From Syntrophobacterales bacterium (lineage in GTDB: Bacteria > Desulfobacterota > Syntrophobacteria > Syntrophobacterales > Thermodesulforhabdaceae), in contig JAOACS010000001.1 of the NCBI GenBank assembly GCA_026417655.1, positions 21,291 through 85,290 of the forward strand: a DNA stretch of 64,000 bases, written 5' to 3'. Of the stretch, positions 19,888 through 29,264 are shown one piece after another (within the stretch, counting starts at the first letter, position 1; each line of letters opens with the position of its first letter). The translations under genes were made by a program, and so were the position numbers. The notes under the pieces are model-generated. The model made no database searches, was not told the DNA's origin, and worked only from the letters and a program-made list of their open reading frames with translations.

Positions 19888-20334
19888 ATGTGTGTTCACC
19901 ATAAGATTACGTGCCGTTGTGGTTTAGGGGTAGCCTATTTTTTCTTTCGTGACGATATTCTTCCGGAGGAAACTATAGTAGAGATCTTTTGCCCTGCCTG
20001 TAGCCATGTTGTTAAGTGGGATCCTTCATCGATGATTCGAGATGTGGGTTGGATTATCCATTATGACATGGAGGTAGCTCGCTTCTACCTCGAAAGGAAA
20101 AACGTCATAAGAAGTGGGGAGGAACTATCTCCTGAATTTCTTTTCTTCGAAGATTACTGCTCTTGGTATGGGTTGACTCCAACGGACATAGAGGAAAACA
20201 TTCAACTTACGAAAGAGCTTGAGACATTGAAAAATCGAGATCTTCGTCTATACTTTGAAACTTTCAAAAAACGCCGAATAGGAAGGGTTAAGGAGTTAAA
20301 GGCTCAGGGATACCTCAAGGCTCTTAGGGCCTAG
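19888..20334 (+). CDS. Hypothetical protein with putative zinc ribbon
   Basis: A 148-residue protein not recognised. Two Cys pairs near the N-terminus (CRCG at about residues 9-11 and CPAC at about 37-40) could bind zinc; the rest is helical and charged, ending FKKRRIGRVKELKAQGYLKA. AGGAGG lies about 7 nt before the ATG. It is followed after 16 nt by the DUF3786 gene. Confidence 0.65.
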   Translation: MCVHHKITCRCGLGVAYFFFRDDILPEETIVEIFCPACSHVVKWDPSSMIRDVGWIIHYDMEVARFYLERKNVIRSGEELSPEFLFFEDYCSWYGLTPTDIEENIQLTKELETLKNRDLRLYFETFKKRRIGRVKELKAQGYLKALRA

Positions 20335-20350
20335 CTGGAAGGGGATCGGC

Positions 20351-20965
20351 ATGGACGTTAGACCCAAAGGATTATCCTCGAAGGAGCACCTTGTTCCCCT
20401 TGCTCTTTATCAATTAACTCCCAGAACAAATTGTAATGAATGTGGTTTAGCCTCTTGCTTAGCCTTTGCTACTCAGGTCGTCAAGGGGGAGGTTCCCGTC
20501 GATAGGTGTCCTTACCTAGATCCTAAGATCAGAGAAGAGGTTCGCTCCAGGGTAGCATCTCAGCTAAGGGAAGGCTTTGGGCTTAAAAGGGAAGATTTTC
20601 AGATCTCTCTTGATTACCTCTTTGATGAACTACGTAAAGTAGGTTTAGATGACTGTGCTCGCCGCCATGGATTGTCCATTGAATTTCGTGATAATAAACG
20701 GGGGCTCATCCTTCCATTTATGACCTACAGGTTGTTTGTTACTGAAAGTGATATTTCGGTAATAGAAGGCGATATAGAACTTGATCCTTGGGAAAAGGTT
20801 TTTTGTCTTAACTATCTCATCAGAAAACACGGAAGACCCTCGGGTGAATGGGTGGGTATCGAAAGTCTTCCAGGATCGATAGCTAAGGCGAGAACTATTC
20901 AGACTTCCTGCGAAAGACCTTTAAGGGAATTTATAAGTCGGATTTACCATTCGGAAGAGAGGTAA
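20351..20965 (+). CDS. Fe-S cluster protein with DUF3786 domain
   Basis: A 204-residue protein. Residues 20-55 hold a four-Cys motif of the type seen in corrinoid/CO-dehydrogenase-related Fe-S domains (TNCNECGLASCLAFATQVVK, then VDRCPYL), expected to bind one [4Fe-4S] cluster. The rest matches the DUF3786 domain common in anaerobic Desulfobacterota (FMTYRLFV, ELDPWEKVFCLNYLIRKHG). The function is unknown. It converges with rnhA with an 8-nt gap. Confidence 0.8.
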   Translation: MDVRPKGLSSKEHLVPLALYQLTPRTNCNECGLASCLAFATQVVKGEVPVDRCPYLDPKIREEVRSRVASQLREGFGLKREDFQISLDYLFDELRKVGLDDCARRHGLSIEFRDNKRGLILPFMTYRLFVTESDISVIEGDIELDPWEKVFCLNYLIRKHGRPSGEWVGIESLPGSIAKARTIQTSCERPLREFISRIYHSEER

Positions 20966-20973
20966 AGATTTCT

Positions 20974-21432
20974 TCACTTCATCCTACGTAAACTCTTTTC
21001 TATGGCCTCCTGAGCTAGGGTATCACAGCGAGTATTTTCTGGGTGGTTGTTATGTCCTTTAATCCAGTGCCATTCGATCTGATGAGGTTCTGAAAGTTTT
21101 AAAATAAGTTCCCATAGATCCCTGTTCTTTACAGGTGTTCCCGTTGATGTTTTCCAGCCATTCATTTGCCATTTTATTATCCAAGAGGTGACCCCCTCTT
21201 TTAAGTAGCGAGAATCGGTGTAGATGCTTACCTTTGATGGGGACCTAAGCCTTTTCAGGGCCTCTATGACCGCCGTCAGTTCCATCCTATTGTTGGTAGT
21301 TTGAGGTTCAAACCCCCATAATTCCTTTACGCTGTCTCTAGTTTTTATAATAGCTGCCCATCCTCCAGGTCCTGGATTCCCCCTACAGGCTCCATCAGTG
21401 TATATCTCGACTTTAGCATCACTGGGTTTCAT
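20974..21432 (-). CDS. rnhA: Ribonuclease HI
   Basis: Cuts RNA in RNA-DNA hybrids. The 152-residue protein has all the catalytic acids: D in YTDGACRGNPGPGGW, E in NNRMELTAVIEAL, D in YTDSRYLKEGV and D in NTRCDTLAQEA, plus WHWIKGHNNHPEN with the assisting His. The length is normal. It starts 5 nt after the stop of the DHH gene, so the two are likely cotranscribed. Confidence 0.96.
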   Translation of the reverse strand: MKPSDAKVEIYTDGACRGNPGPGGWAAIIKTRDSVKELWGFEPQTTNNRMELTAVIEALKRLRSPSKVSIYTDSRYLKEGVTSWIIKWQMNGWKTSTGTPVKNRDLWELILKLSEPHQIEWHWIKGHNNHPENTRCDTLAQEAIEKSLRRMK

Positions 21433-21437
21433 GATAT

Positions 21438-22445
21438 CTACTCTATCGAGTCAAAGACAAATTTTTCTATTATATTTCTCTCACATATTGGCACATTGTA
21501 TTTTTTACGAATGTACTCAAGGGGGATTTCGGCTCTTCCCATCGCCCCATGACCACCTGCGGAGCCTGCATTTCCAAAGGCTTTTTTTAAGAACTCCCCT
21601 ACATGTTTTCTCCCGTCGCTTCGGCCGACAATTACAAGGGAGCTGTCCACTATTCCGGCAACTACACTAAAGGAAATTTCATGGAGCTTAAGGAAGAACT
21701 CCGAAAGAATAACCAAAATGTCATGGGAGGGAACCTCATCCATAAACACAAAGATGCGATGTTTAGAAACGGTGTAGTGTTTCAAAGCTTCATCAAAGAA
21801 CTTAAGATCTTCTATGGAAAGATCCGATATTTCAATCTTATTCAGGGTGTAACGATTTACGAAGGGATAGAGAAATAGGAAAGCTCTAATATCATCTTCT
21901 AGGGTTTGTCTCTCAAAGTTCCTGGTATCGGTTTTAATCCCATAGGCAAGGGCTGTGGCGAGTGAACTAGAAGGTTTTATACGGCTGGTTTTGAGATATT
22001 CGGTAAGGATAGTTGACGTTGATCCATAGGAGGGACGAATATCGAAAAAGGGTCTCTTTTCTATGCTACATTCTAAAGGATGGCAGGGGTATGAAACCTC
22101 CTGAAACGGATGGTGATCTATGATAACGTTATAGGAAAAGGATCTAAATACTTCGTTATGATGGGGCTGCCCATCTACTAGGACGAATTTAGAGTAATCC
22201 TTTGTGGAAATGGAGTTTATGTCCTGACAAGGAATTTTTAGAAGTTTAACCATTGCGATATTATTCCAGCGTTTTATTGGCCTTATGAGCGCTATTTTAG
22301 TATGGCTTACGTGGCGCCATAAAAGCCTTTTTACCGCAAGGGCTGAAGCTAACGCATCGGGGTCGGGATCTATGGTAATTAAAACTTGATCATCGAATTG
22401 AAATTGCTGGTAAAATCGACGAAGACATTCCTTTTTGCTTAACAT
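21438..22445 (-). CDS. DHH-family phosphoesterase
   Basis: A 335-residue protein of the DHH superfamily (oligoribonuclease/c-di-nucleotide phosphodiesterase type). Motifs: ITIDPDPDALASALAVKRL, VLVDGQPHH, IIDHHPF (the DHH motif), YGIKTDTRNFER, and a C-terminal DHHA1-like GNAGSAGGHGAMGRAEI. It may act on nanoRNA, pAp or cyclic dinucleotides; the substrate is unknown. The frame extends into the tRNA-Gly gene (22446-22511), but that part encodes tRNA and the ATG at 22445 is the likely start, with only a weak GAAG upstream. Confidence 0.85.
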   Translation of the reverse strand: MLSKKECLRRFYQQFQFDDQVLITIDPDPDALASALAVKRLLWRHVSHTKIALIRPIKRWNNIAMVKLLKIPCQDINSISTKDYSKFVLVDGQPHHNEVFRSFSYNVIIDHHPFQEVSYPCHPLECSIEKRPFFDIRPSYGSTSTILTEYLKTSRIKPSSSLATALAYGIKTDTRNFERQTLEDDIRAFLFLYPFVNRYTLNKIEISDLSIEDLKFFDEALKHYTVSKHRIFVFMDEVPSHDILVILSEFFLKLHEISFSVVAGIVDSSLVIVGRSDGRKHVGEFLKKAFGNAGSAGGHGAMGRAEIPLEYIRKKYNVPICERNIIEKFVFDSIE

Positions 22446-22466
22446 TTCAAAATTTCTTCGTTTAAC

Positions 22467-22541
<75 letters not shown>

Positions 22542-22633
22542 TCTTATGGAACCGCCCCTATAAATATTCCAAAATACCCTACAAGTCAAGAGAGAATGCA
22601 TACGAAAAATTAGGTTAGCAAAGCCCTATTCAA

Positions 22634-22663
22634 TTGACAAGGATAAATCTATTTTGCTTTATT
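22634..22663 (+). promoter_or_regulatory. Promoter for the first Liv-type operon
   Basis: TTGACA (-35) and TTTATT (-10) with an 18-nt spacer, about 50 nt upstream of the substrate-binding-protein start. The -10 is weak. No leader peptide or terminator hairpin lies between it and the gene, unlike the second Liv operon. Confidence 0.5.
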
Positions 22664-22714
22664 AGGATGCTCGCAAGCTAGGGTATAAACTTGTAAAAGG
22701 GGAGGAGAGATCTT

Positions 22715-23851
22715 ATGAAACGGTGGATCGTGGGAGTTCTAGCCTTTTGTTCGGGACTTTTCTTTAGTCTAGTAGTTGCCAACGGTGCCAATGAGGTAAA
22801 GATCGGTCTAATGGGACCGATGACGGGGAAGTGGGCGAGTGAAGGTCAAGAGATGAAACAGGTTCTTGATCTCCTGGTGGAAGATGTTAATGCTAAGGGT
22901 GGCGTTAATGGAATGAAGGTTAATCTTGTTGTAGAAGACGATGGTGGTGATCCTAGAACCGCTGCTTTGGCTGCTCAGAAGCTTGTTACCCAAAAGGTTA
23001 TAGCCGTCATAGGGACATATGGATCTGCTGTTACAGAAGCTTCTCAGGGAATCTTTAATGAGGCTAAGGTTATCCAAATAGCGAACGGCTCTACAGCAAT
23101 AAGACTTACTGAAAAAAAGCTTCCCTACTTCTTCCGAACCTGTCCAAGAGATGACGAACAGGCGAAAGTAGCCGTTCAGACAATACGAAAACTTGGTTTT
23201 AAAAACATTGCTATTCTCCATGACAATACCACCTATGCCAAAGGACTTGCAGAGGAAGCGAAGGGACTTCTCGAAAAGGAAGCGGGGGGAGTAAAGATAG
23301 TATTTTTTGACGCTCTTACCCCAGGTGAACAGGACTACACAGCGATTCTTACTAAGCTTAAGAGCGCTTCCCCAGATATGGTCTTCTTTACTGGTTACTA
23401 CCCTGAGGCAGGTTTACTTCTTAAGCAGAAAAAGGAAATGAAGTGGGATGTCCCCTTTATAGGGGGAGATGCTACAAATAACCCCGATCTTGTAAAGATA
23501 GCCGGTAAGGAAGCTGCGGTAGGATTCTACTTCCTTAGTGCTCCACTTCCTAAGGATCTTCCCAGTGGGGAAGCTAAAACCCTTCTCGAGGCCTTTTCCA
23601 AAAAATATGGGAATCCTCCTAACTCAATCTATGCTGTTTTGGCAGGCGATGGCTTCCGCGTTATAATTAAAGCCATTGAAACGACGAAATCTACCGATCC
23701 TGACAAGTTGGCCGATTACCTTCATAAGGAATTAAAAGACTTTCCCGGATTTACGGGATCCATAGCCTTCGATGAAAAGGGTGACAGGGTGGGAGAAGTA
23801 TATCGAGTTTATAAGGTTGACGAAAAGGGTCAGTTTATTTTACAGCCGTAA
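22715..23851 (+). CDS. Branched-chain-type ABC transporter substrate-binding protein (system 1)
   Basis: A 378-residue periplasmic-binding protein of the LivK/LivJ type with a signal peptide (MKRWIVGVLAFCSGLFFSLV...ANG). After it comes VKIGLMGPMTGKWASEGQEM, then the hallmark DDGGDPRTAALAAQKL and IGTYGSAVTEASQGIF. It would bind leucine, isoleucine, valine or a related amino acid and hand it to the LivHM-like permease encoded next. AGGAGAG precedes the ATG. A GC-rich hairpin follows the stop, a common arrangement for making more binding protein than permease. Confidence 0.9.
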   Translation: MKRWIVGVLAFCSGLFFSLVVANGANEVKIGLMGPMTGKWASEGQEMKQVLDLLVEDVNAKGGVNGMKVNLVVEDDGGDPRTAALAAQKLVTQKVIAVIGTYGSAVTEASQGIFNEAKVIQIANGSTAIRLTEKKLPYFFRTCPRDDEQAKVAVQTIRKLGFKNIAILHDNTTYAKGLAEEAKGLLEKEAGGVKIVFFDALTPGEQDYTAILTKLKSASPDMVFFTGYYPEAGLLLKQKKEMKWDVPFIGGDATNNPDLVKIAGKEAAVGFYFLSAPLPKDLPSGEAKTLLEAFSKKYGNPPNSIYAVLAGDGFRVIIKAIETTKSTDPDKLADYLHKELKDFPGFTGSIAFDEKGDRVGEVYRVYKVDEKGQFILQP

Positions 23852-23859
23852 GTGGTCTT

Positions 23860-23881
23860 GGGGGCACGTAAGGATGCCCCC
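23860..23881 (+). terminator. Intercistronic hairpin after the first SBP gene
   Basis: GGGGGCA and TGCCCCC form a perfect 7-bp stem with an 8-nt loop, 8 nt after the stop. It lacks a strong U-tract, so partial termination or protection of the upstream mRNA is more likely than full termination. Confidence 0.6.
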
Positions 23882-23907
23882 ATTCTATTAGAAATTGGAA
23901 ATAGGGA

Positions 23908-24813
23908 ATGGAAAATTTTCTACAGCAGCTTCTAAATGGTCTATCGCTTGGTGGTATCTATGCTCTGATAGCTCTTGGTTATACTATGGTCTATGGAGTG
24001 TTAAAGCTCATAAATTTTGCCCACGGCGACCTTTTTACTATAGGTGCTTACGTGGGCTTTACCCTGCTTGTGTCGGTAGGTATTACGGATTCAGTAGATC
24101 CTATGGCGGCACTTATTATAATGGGCGCCACAGTTATGCTTTTTGTGGCTACTTTGGGTGTGGGCCTTGAGAGAGCTGCCTATCGACCACTTCGTCATTC
24201 CCCTAGGCTCTCTGCTGTTGTGTCGGCTCTGGGAGCCTCCATATTTTTCCAAAACGCCGTTATGCTCATATACGGGGCTAGATTCCATGTTTATCCTCAG
24301 GGGCTTTTTACCAAATCAACCCTTTCTCTGTTTGGGCTCTACCTTCCTCTCGTTAAGGTCTTTGTGCTAATGGTTTCTCTTGTTGTTATGACTCTTTTGT
24401 ACTTTTTCATTCAAAAAACCTTGACTGGGGCTGCGATCCGGGCCGTCGCCATTGATCATAATGCAGCACGTCTCGTAGGAATAAACGTAGATAAAGTTGT
24501 GACCATAGTTTTTGTAGTGGGTCCAGCCCTTGGAGGACTTGCTGGGCTTATGGTAGGGCTACTCTACGGGCAGATAACCTTCACCATGGGCTGGTTATAT
24601 GGATTGAAGGCCTTCACGGCTGCTATTCTCGGAGGAATTGGAAATATTCCAGGGGCCATGCTTGGAGGGATTATTCTCGGTATAATTGAATCCATGGCCT
24701 CAGCCTATCTTTCTATAGCCTGGAAGGATGCGGTTACATTCGTCGTCTTAATCCTCATCCTTACAATTAGACCCACTGGTATTCTCGGGGAACGGATTGC
24801 GGAAAAGGTATGA
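23908..24813 (+). CDS. livH: Branched-chain-type ABC transporter permease LivH (system 1)
   Basis: A 301-residue inner-membrane permease with about eight membrane helices. LivH marks are LSLGGIYALIALGYTMVYGV and LINFAHGDLFTIGAYVG near the N-terminus and the EAA-like loop GLKAFTAAILGGIGNIPGAM near residue 235. It pairs with LivM, whose gene overlaps its stop by 4 nt. Confidence 0.92.
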   Translation: MENFLQQLLNGLSLGGIYALIALGYTMVYGVLKLINFAHGDLFTIGAYVGFTLLVSVGITDSVDPMAALIIMGATVMLFVATLGVGLERAAYRPLRHSPRLSAVVSALGASIFFQNAVMLIYGARFHVYPQGLFTKSTLSLFGLYLPLVKVFVLMVSLVVMTLLYFFIQKTLTGAAIRAVAIDHNAARLVGINVDKVVTIVFVVGPALGGLAGLMVGLLYGQITFTMGWLYGLKAFTAAILGGIGNIPGAMLGGIILGIIESMASAYLSIAWKDAVTFVVLILILTIRPTGILGERIAEKV

Positions 24814-25772
24814 AAAGGCCAGTGTCTTTTAATCCCCTTTGGGTTTTTTTTATAGTTATTTTTGCCCTTCCTCCTTTGCTTGATCCCTATTGGGTTGACG
24901 TTTTAAATAATGTAGGGCTTTACGCTATCCTAGGAATTAGCCTAAACCTTATTGTGGGACATACGGGGCTCTTCAATCTGGGACACGCTGCCTTCTATGC
25001 TATAGGAGCCTACACATCGGCTATTCTCAATACTAAATATCACATGCCTATACTCTCCATATTACCTCTTTCGGGGTTTACCGCTGGGCTTTTTGCCTTC
25101 ATGGTAATGCGCCCTATTATACACCTTAGAGGAGACTATCTTTGCATAGTTACTATAGGAGTTGGTGAAATAGTAAGAATCGCCCTCGTAAATAATATAT
25201 TTGGTATCACGGGTGGATCTAACGGCATATTTGGTATAGCCAGACCGGAGCTCTTTGGTTACGTTATAAGAAGTCCCCATCAGTTTTTTTATCTAATCTG
25301 GATATTTCTTATCATCACGGTTGTAGTATTCAAGCGTCTAGAGCATTCAAGGGTTGGTAGAGCCTTTAACTGTATAAGAGATGATGAAATAGCTGCTCAG
25401 GGATGTGGTATAAACGTTGCCTCCTATAAACTTACAGCTTTCGTTATAGGCGCCACTTGGGCAGGAATGACGGGAAATATTTTTGCAACAAAGATGACAA
25501 TCATCTCTCCCGAATCTTTCAGTTTTTGGGAATCGGTCATTATGTTTACTATTGTTATCTTGGGAGGTGCAGGGAGCATTGAAGGAACTATAATTGGAGC
25601 GTTTTTAATTATTGGATTACCAGAAATTTTTAGAGATCTTTCGAGTGCTCGAATGTTGGTTTTTGGACTTGCCATGGTGATAATGATGATACTTAGACCT
25701 CGGGGTCTCATACCACCTAAGTTAAGATCCTACAATGTAAGGAGCATTCTCGAAAGGGATTATTCAGTATGA
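24810..25772 (+). CDS. livM: Branched-chain-type ABC transporter permease LivM (system 1)
   Basis: A 320-residue permease with about nine membrane helices. Marks are ILGISLNLIVGHTGLFNLGH near residue 42, GDYLCIVTIGVGEIVRI near 110, and the C-terminal coupling region IVILGGAGSIEGTIIGAFLI. It overlaps livH and livG by 4 nt on each side (ATGA-type), showing tight translational coupling. Confidence 0.92.
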   Translation: MKRPVSFNPLWVFFIVIFALPPLLDPYWVDVLNNVGLYAILGISLNLIVGHTGLFNLGHAAFYAIGAYTSAILNTKYHMPILSILPLSGFTAGLFAFMVMRPIIHLRGDYLCIVTIGVGEIVRIALVNNIFGITGGSNGIFGIARPELFGYVIRSPHQFFYLIWIFLIITVVVFKRLEHSRVGRAFNCIRDDEIAAQGCGINVASYKLTAFVIGATWAGMTGNIFATKMTIISPESFSFWESVIMFTIVILGGAGSIEGTIIGAFLIIGLPEIFRDLSSARMLVFGLAMVIMMILRPRGLIPPKLRSYNVRSILERDYSV

Positions 25773-26539
25773 TACTTCTTGCTGTTCAGCGTATTACCAA
25801 GACCTTTGGTGGGCTAGTTGCGGTAAATAATGTTTCCTTCGAAGTAGAGTCAGGCTCCATAGTTGGTCTCATAGGGCCCAATGGGGCTGGGAAAACTACG
25901 GTTTTCAACATTATAACTGGCATATATCGTCCCGATAAGGGTGAAATTGTATTTAATGGTCAATCTATCACCTTGAAAAAATCTCACGAAATAGTCAAAC
26001 AGGGTATCGCCAGAACTTTCCAAACCATTCGTCTCTTTTCTCAATTGAGTGTTCTTGAAAATGTACTTTCAGGTTTTCATTGTCGCACAAAATCATGGGT
26101 CTTTGGGGCTATTTTTAGGTTTCCCTGGGAGCGGCGTGAGGAAAGGCAAAAGGTGGAAGAGGCTATGAAGCTTCTTCATTTTGTAGGAATTGAGAGATAC
26201 TATAATCTTCCCGCCTCAAGTCTTTCCTATGGTAATCAAAGACTTTTAGAAATTGCCCGAGCTCTTGCCACCTCGCCTCAGCTTCTAATTCTTGATGAGC
26301 CTGCTGGGGGTATGAACGAAAAGGAGAGCGCTGAGTTAATTGAACTTATTAGAAGGATTCGGGACAGAGGCATTACAGTACTTCTTATTGAGCATGATAT
26401 GAATGTAGTTATGGATATTTGTGAGAAGGTGGTGGTTCTTGAATATGGTTCCAAGATTGCCGAAGGAACGCCAGAGGAAATAAAACGTAATCCCAGAGTC
26501 ATTGAAGCATATCTTGGAACGGATGGTGAAGAGAGGTAG
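25769..26539 (+). CDS. livG: Branched-chain-type ABC transporter ATPase LivG (system 1)
   Basis: A 256-residue ABC ATPase with Walker A (GPNGAGKTT), the LivG-type Q-loop region ARTFQTIRLFSQLSVLENVL, signature LSYGNQRLLEIARAL and Walker B LLILDEPAGGMNEKES, ending EGTPEEIKRNPRVIEAYLGT, which is typical of LivG. The signature begins LSYGN instead of LSxGQ, as in several LivG proteins. Confidence 0.93.
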   Translation: MILLAVQRITKTFGGLVAVNNVSFEVESGSIVGLIGPNGAGKTTVFNIITGIYRPDKGEIVFNGQSITLKKSHEIVKQGIARTFQTIRLFSQLSVLENVLSGFHCRTKSWVFGAIFRFPWERREERQKVEEAMKLLHFVGIERYYNLPASSLSYGNQRLLEIARALATSPQLLILDEPAGGMNEKESAELIELIRRIRDRGITVLLIEHDMNVVMDICEKVVVLEYGSKIAEGTPEEIKRNPRVIEAYLGTDGEER

Positions 26540-26542
26540 AGG

Positions 26543-27256
26543 ATGCTCCTTAAGGTAGAAGGGCTCGTTGTCAAATATGGCCATATCGAAGCGCTTCACG
26601 GTATAGACCTTCACGTTGAAGAGGGCGAAGTGGTAACGATACTTGGAGCCAACGGAGCCGGTAAGTCTACAACTCTTCTTACTATAAGTGGCCTCATTAG
26701 GCCAGAGAAGGGTAGCATCTCCTTTAACCACAAACCCATCCATAAACTTCAACCCCATGAGATTGTAAGGCTTGGAATCGCTCAGGTTCCTGAAGGAAGA
26801 AGGCTTTTTGGAACTCTCACTGTGAGAGAGAATCTTCTCCTTGGAGCCATTACTCAAAAGGATAAACAAGGGGTCGCCAGAATGGAGGACCGCATCTACA
26901 ATCTTTTTCCTATTCTTAAGGAGCGAAGTTCTCAGCTTGCAGGAACTCTCAGTGGAGGAGAGCAACAGATGCTTGCTATTGGACGGGCTCTTATGAGCCG
27001 TCCTAAGCTACTGCTTCTTGATGAGCCAAGCCTTGGGCTTGCACCGCTTCTTGTAAAAAGCATCTTTGAAACCCTAGAGGAGATAAATCGGAACGAGGGC
27101 GTTACTGTTCTGCTTGTTGAACAAAATGCCCGTGCAGCTCTTTCCATAGCCCACCGTGGCTACGTTATGGAGACGGGGCGTATAGTTCTTTCGGAGGAAG
27201 CCAAATCCCTTCTTGTTAATCCTGATGTAAAGAAAGCATACCTTGGTGGCCATTGA
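26543..27256 (+). CDS. livF: Branched-chain-type ABC transporter ATPase LivF (system 1)
   Basis: A 237-residue ABC ATPase with Walker A (GANGAGKSTT), signature LSGGEQQMLAIGRALM, Walker B LLLLDEPSLGLAPLLV and the LivF ending VKKAYLGGH. It completes the five-gene importer. An OPT transporter gene follows after 33 nt on the same transcript. Confidence 0.93.
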   Translation: MLLKVEGLVVKYGHIEALHGIDLHVEEGEVVTILGANGAGKSTTLLTISGLIRPEKGSISFNHKPIHKLQPHEIVRLGIAQVPEGRRLFGTLTVRENLLLGAITQKDKQGVARMEDRIYNLFPILKERSSQLAGTLSGGEQQMLAIGRALMSRPKLLLLDEPSLGLAPLLVKSIFETLEEINRNEGVTVLLVEQNARAALSIAHRGYVMETGRIVLSEEAKSLLVNPDVKKAYLGGH

Positions 27257-27289
27257 AGACCGTTGTCCTTTGCGGGACGAGGTTTTACC

Positions 27290-29254
27290 ATGAAAGAAGA
27301 TCGGGAACTTCAGGAATATCGAGATATTTTACCTACCCCCCATCGCTTTGAGGACGGCTTTGGTTGGAAATCGATTGTAGGGTCGATTTTCATTGGTTTT
27401 ATTATGATGCCTGCTTCTATGTATCTCAATCTTGTAATTGGAACCGGTGTTGGTCCTGCAGCTCGATGGGTTACGGTAATCCTCTTTGCCGAGGTAGCAA
27501 AGAGAGCCTATACCAGGTTACGCCAACAAGAAATCTTTGTGCTTTACTATATGGCTGGGGCAGCCCTCTCTTCACCCTTTTCGGGACTCTTGTGGAATCA
27601 ATATCTAGTGCAATCGGAGGCCGCAAGAATTTTGGGACTAAGCCACCTCATCCCTTCGTGGGTTGCTCCATCTATTGATTCCTCTTCATATATTGAAAGA
27701 AGCTTTTTGCATCGAGATTGGCTCGTTCCTATCCTGCTTCTAATTGGGTTTGAGCTTATTCAGGCTGTGGATCACTTTGGTCTGGGTTATGCTCTGTATC
27801 GGCTCACATCCGATGTGGAGAAGCTACCTTTTCCCCTTGCTCCTGTTGGCGCCTTGGGGACAATGGCCTTGACGGAGTCGGCAAATAGAGAGGAGACCGG
27901 TTGGCGGTGGAGGGTGTTCTCTATTGGAGGTATGATAGGCCTTATCTTTGGAATGATTTATCTTCTTGTACCGGCTATAACGGGTGTGATCTTCTCCGAA
28001 CCTGTCCGTATTATTCCAATTCCGTGGATTGAGTTGACCCATGTGACAGAAGATATCCTTCCTGCAGTGGCTGTGGGGCTTCAACTCGATGTGGGTCTTA
28101 TCTTCATCGGTATGGTGTTACCCTTTTGGGCGGTTATGGGAGGACTTATAGGTTTTATCATAACGGTTGCTGTTAATCCGATCCTCTACCACTACGGTAT
28201 TCTTCATCATTGGAACAAGGGTATGAAAACTGTAGAAACGGTCTTTTCCAATAACTTCGACTTTTACATGAGCTTCGGTATAGGACTTGGACTTGCCATA
28301 GCCGTCGCTGGTATGGCCCATGTGATTTTAATACTTAGAAAGGGAGAGCGTATTCCCTGGCGTGATAAATTTAAAAAACTCTTTCATCCACCACCGGGGA
28401 GAGGAGATTTCTCTATAGGTATAGCTCTCTTTATCTACCTAGGTTCTACCCTGGCTTACATCTTCCTCTGTAGCTATCTTGTGCCTGGATTCCCCCTTAT
28501 CTTCCTCGTGGCTTACGGTTTTATATATACTCCAATTATTTCCTATATTTCAGCAAGGATGGAGGGTGTAGCTGGTCAATTCGTGAGTCTCCCAATGGTA
28601 AGGGAGGCGAGTTTTATAATGGCCTCAAGATTCTTTGGCTACCATGGGCTTGAGATCTGGTATGCTCCTATTCCGATCCATAACTATGGCAAGGCAACAG
28701 TAAAATTTAGGGAGATCGAACTTACTGGAACTAGTTTCAGAAGTATCATAAAGGCGGAGATTTTTGTATTTCCAGTGGTTATGATTGCAAGCCTTCTTTT
28801 TTCTCAATATCTATGGCGTCTTGCCCCTGTTCCATCAGTTCATTATCCCTACGCTCAAGAACTTTGGCATCTTCAGGCTCTAAACTCGCTTCTTATGCAG
28901 AGCTCAACGCTCGAAGAAGGTTCCCCTTTTGCTCAAGCCTTCAATCTTTCCTACGTTTTGGTTGGATTTGGTCTTGGCGTTGTTACCTATGGAACTCTCG
29001 CTGCTCTGAATCTTCCAATAATGCTAGTTTATGGGATAACAAGAGGGTTGGGACAAACGACCCCTCATGGCATCTTGTTAGAAGTGGTAGGAGCTATTTT
29101 AGGACGTTACTATTTCGTCAAACGCTATGGACTGAAGTGGAGACAGTATGCCCCCGTCCTTTTTGCAGGTTTTTCCTGCGGTGTTGGTCTTATGGGCATG
29201 CTGGGAATGGGCTTTACATTGATAATGAAGTCTCTTGGAAGACTTGCCTATTGA
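27290..29254 (+). CDS. OPT/YSL-type oligopeptide transporter family protein
   Basis: A 654-residue membrane protein with about 14-16 hydrophobic segments. It resembles the OPT superfamily in overall layout: WKSIVGSIFIGFIMMPASMY at the N-terminus, LTSDVEKLPFPLAPVGALGT in the middle and a C-terminal GYGLKWRQYAPVLFAGFSCG-like region. OPT members carry small peptides or metal chelates by proton symport. The open frame starts earlier (27263), but the ATG at 27290 has GAGG 8 nt upstream. Being cotranscribed with a Liv system suggests a role in amino-acid or peptide supply. Family call by resemblance; substrate unknown. Confidence 0.7.
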   Translation: MKEDRELQEYRDILPTPHRFEDGFGWKSIVGSIFIGFIMMPASMYLNLVIGTGVGPAARWVTVILFAEVAKRAYTRLRQQEIFVLYYMAGAALSSPFSGLLWNQYLVQSEAARILGLSHLIPSWVAPSIDSSSYIERSFLHRDWLVPILLLIGFELIQAVDHFGLGYALYRLTSDVEKLPFPLAPVGALGTMALTESANREETGWRWRVFSIGGMIGLIFGMIYLLVPAITGVIFSEPVRIIPIPWIELTHVTEDILPAVAVGLQLDVGLIFIGMVLPFWAVMGGLIGFIITVAVNPILYHYGILHHWNKGMKTVETVFSNNFDFYMSFGIGLGLAIAVAGMAHVILILRKGERIPWRDKFKKLFHPPPGRGDFSIGIALFIYLGSTLAYIFLCSYLVPGFPLIFLVAYGFIYTPIISYISARMEGVAGQFVSLPMVREASFIMASRFFGYHGLEIWYAPIPIHNYGKATVKFREIELTGTSFRSIIKAEIFVFPVVMIASLLFSQYLWRLAPVPSVHYPYAQELWHLQALNSLLMQSSTLEEGSPFAQAFNLSYVLVGFGLGVVTYGTLAALNLPIMLVYGITRGLGQTTPHGILLEVVGAILGRYYFVKRYGLKWRQYAPVLFAGFSCGVGLMGMLGMGFTLIMKSLGRLAY

Positions 29255-29264
29255 AGGTGGTTTT

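Noticed and set aside
22544..22714. Possible leader peptide before the first Liv operon
   Set aside because: Only a five-codon frame without a clear ribosome site is present, and no terminator hairpin occurs.
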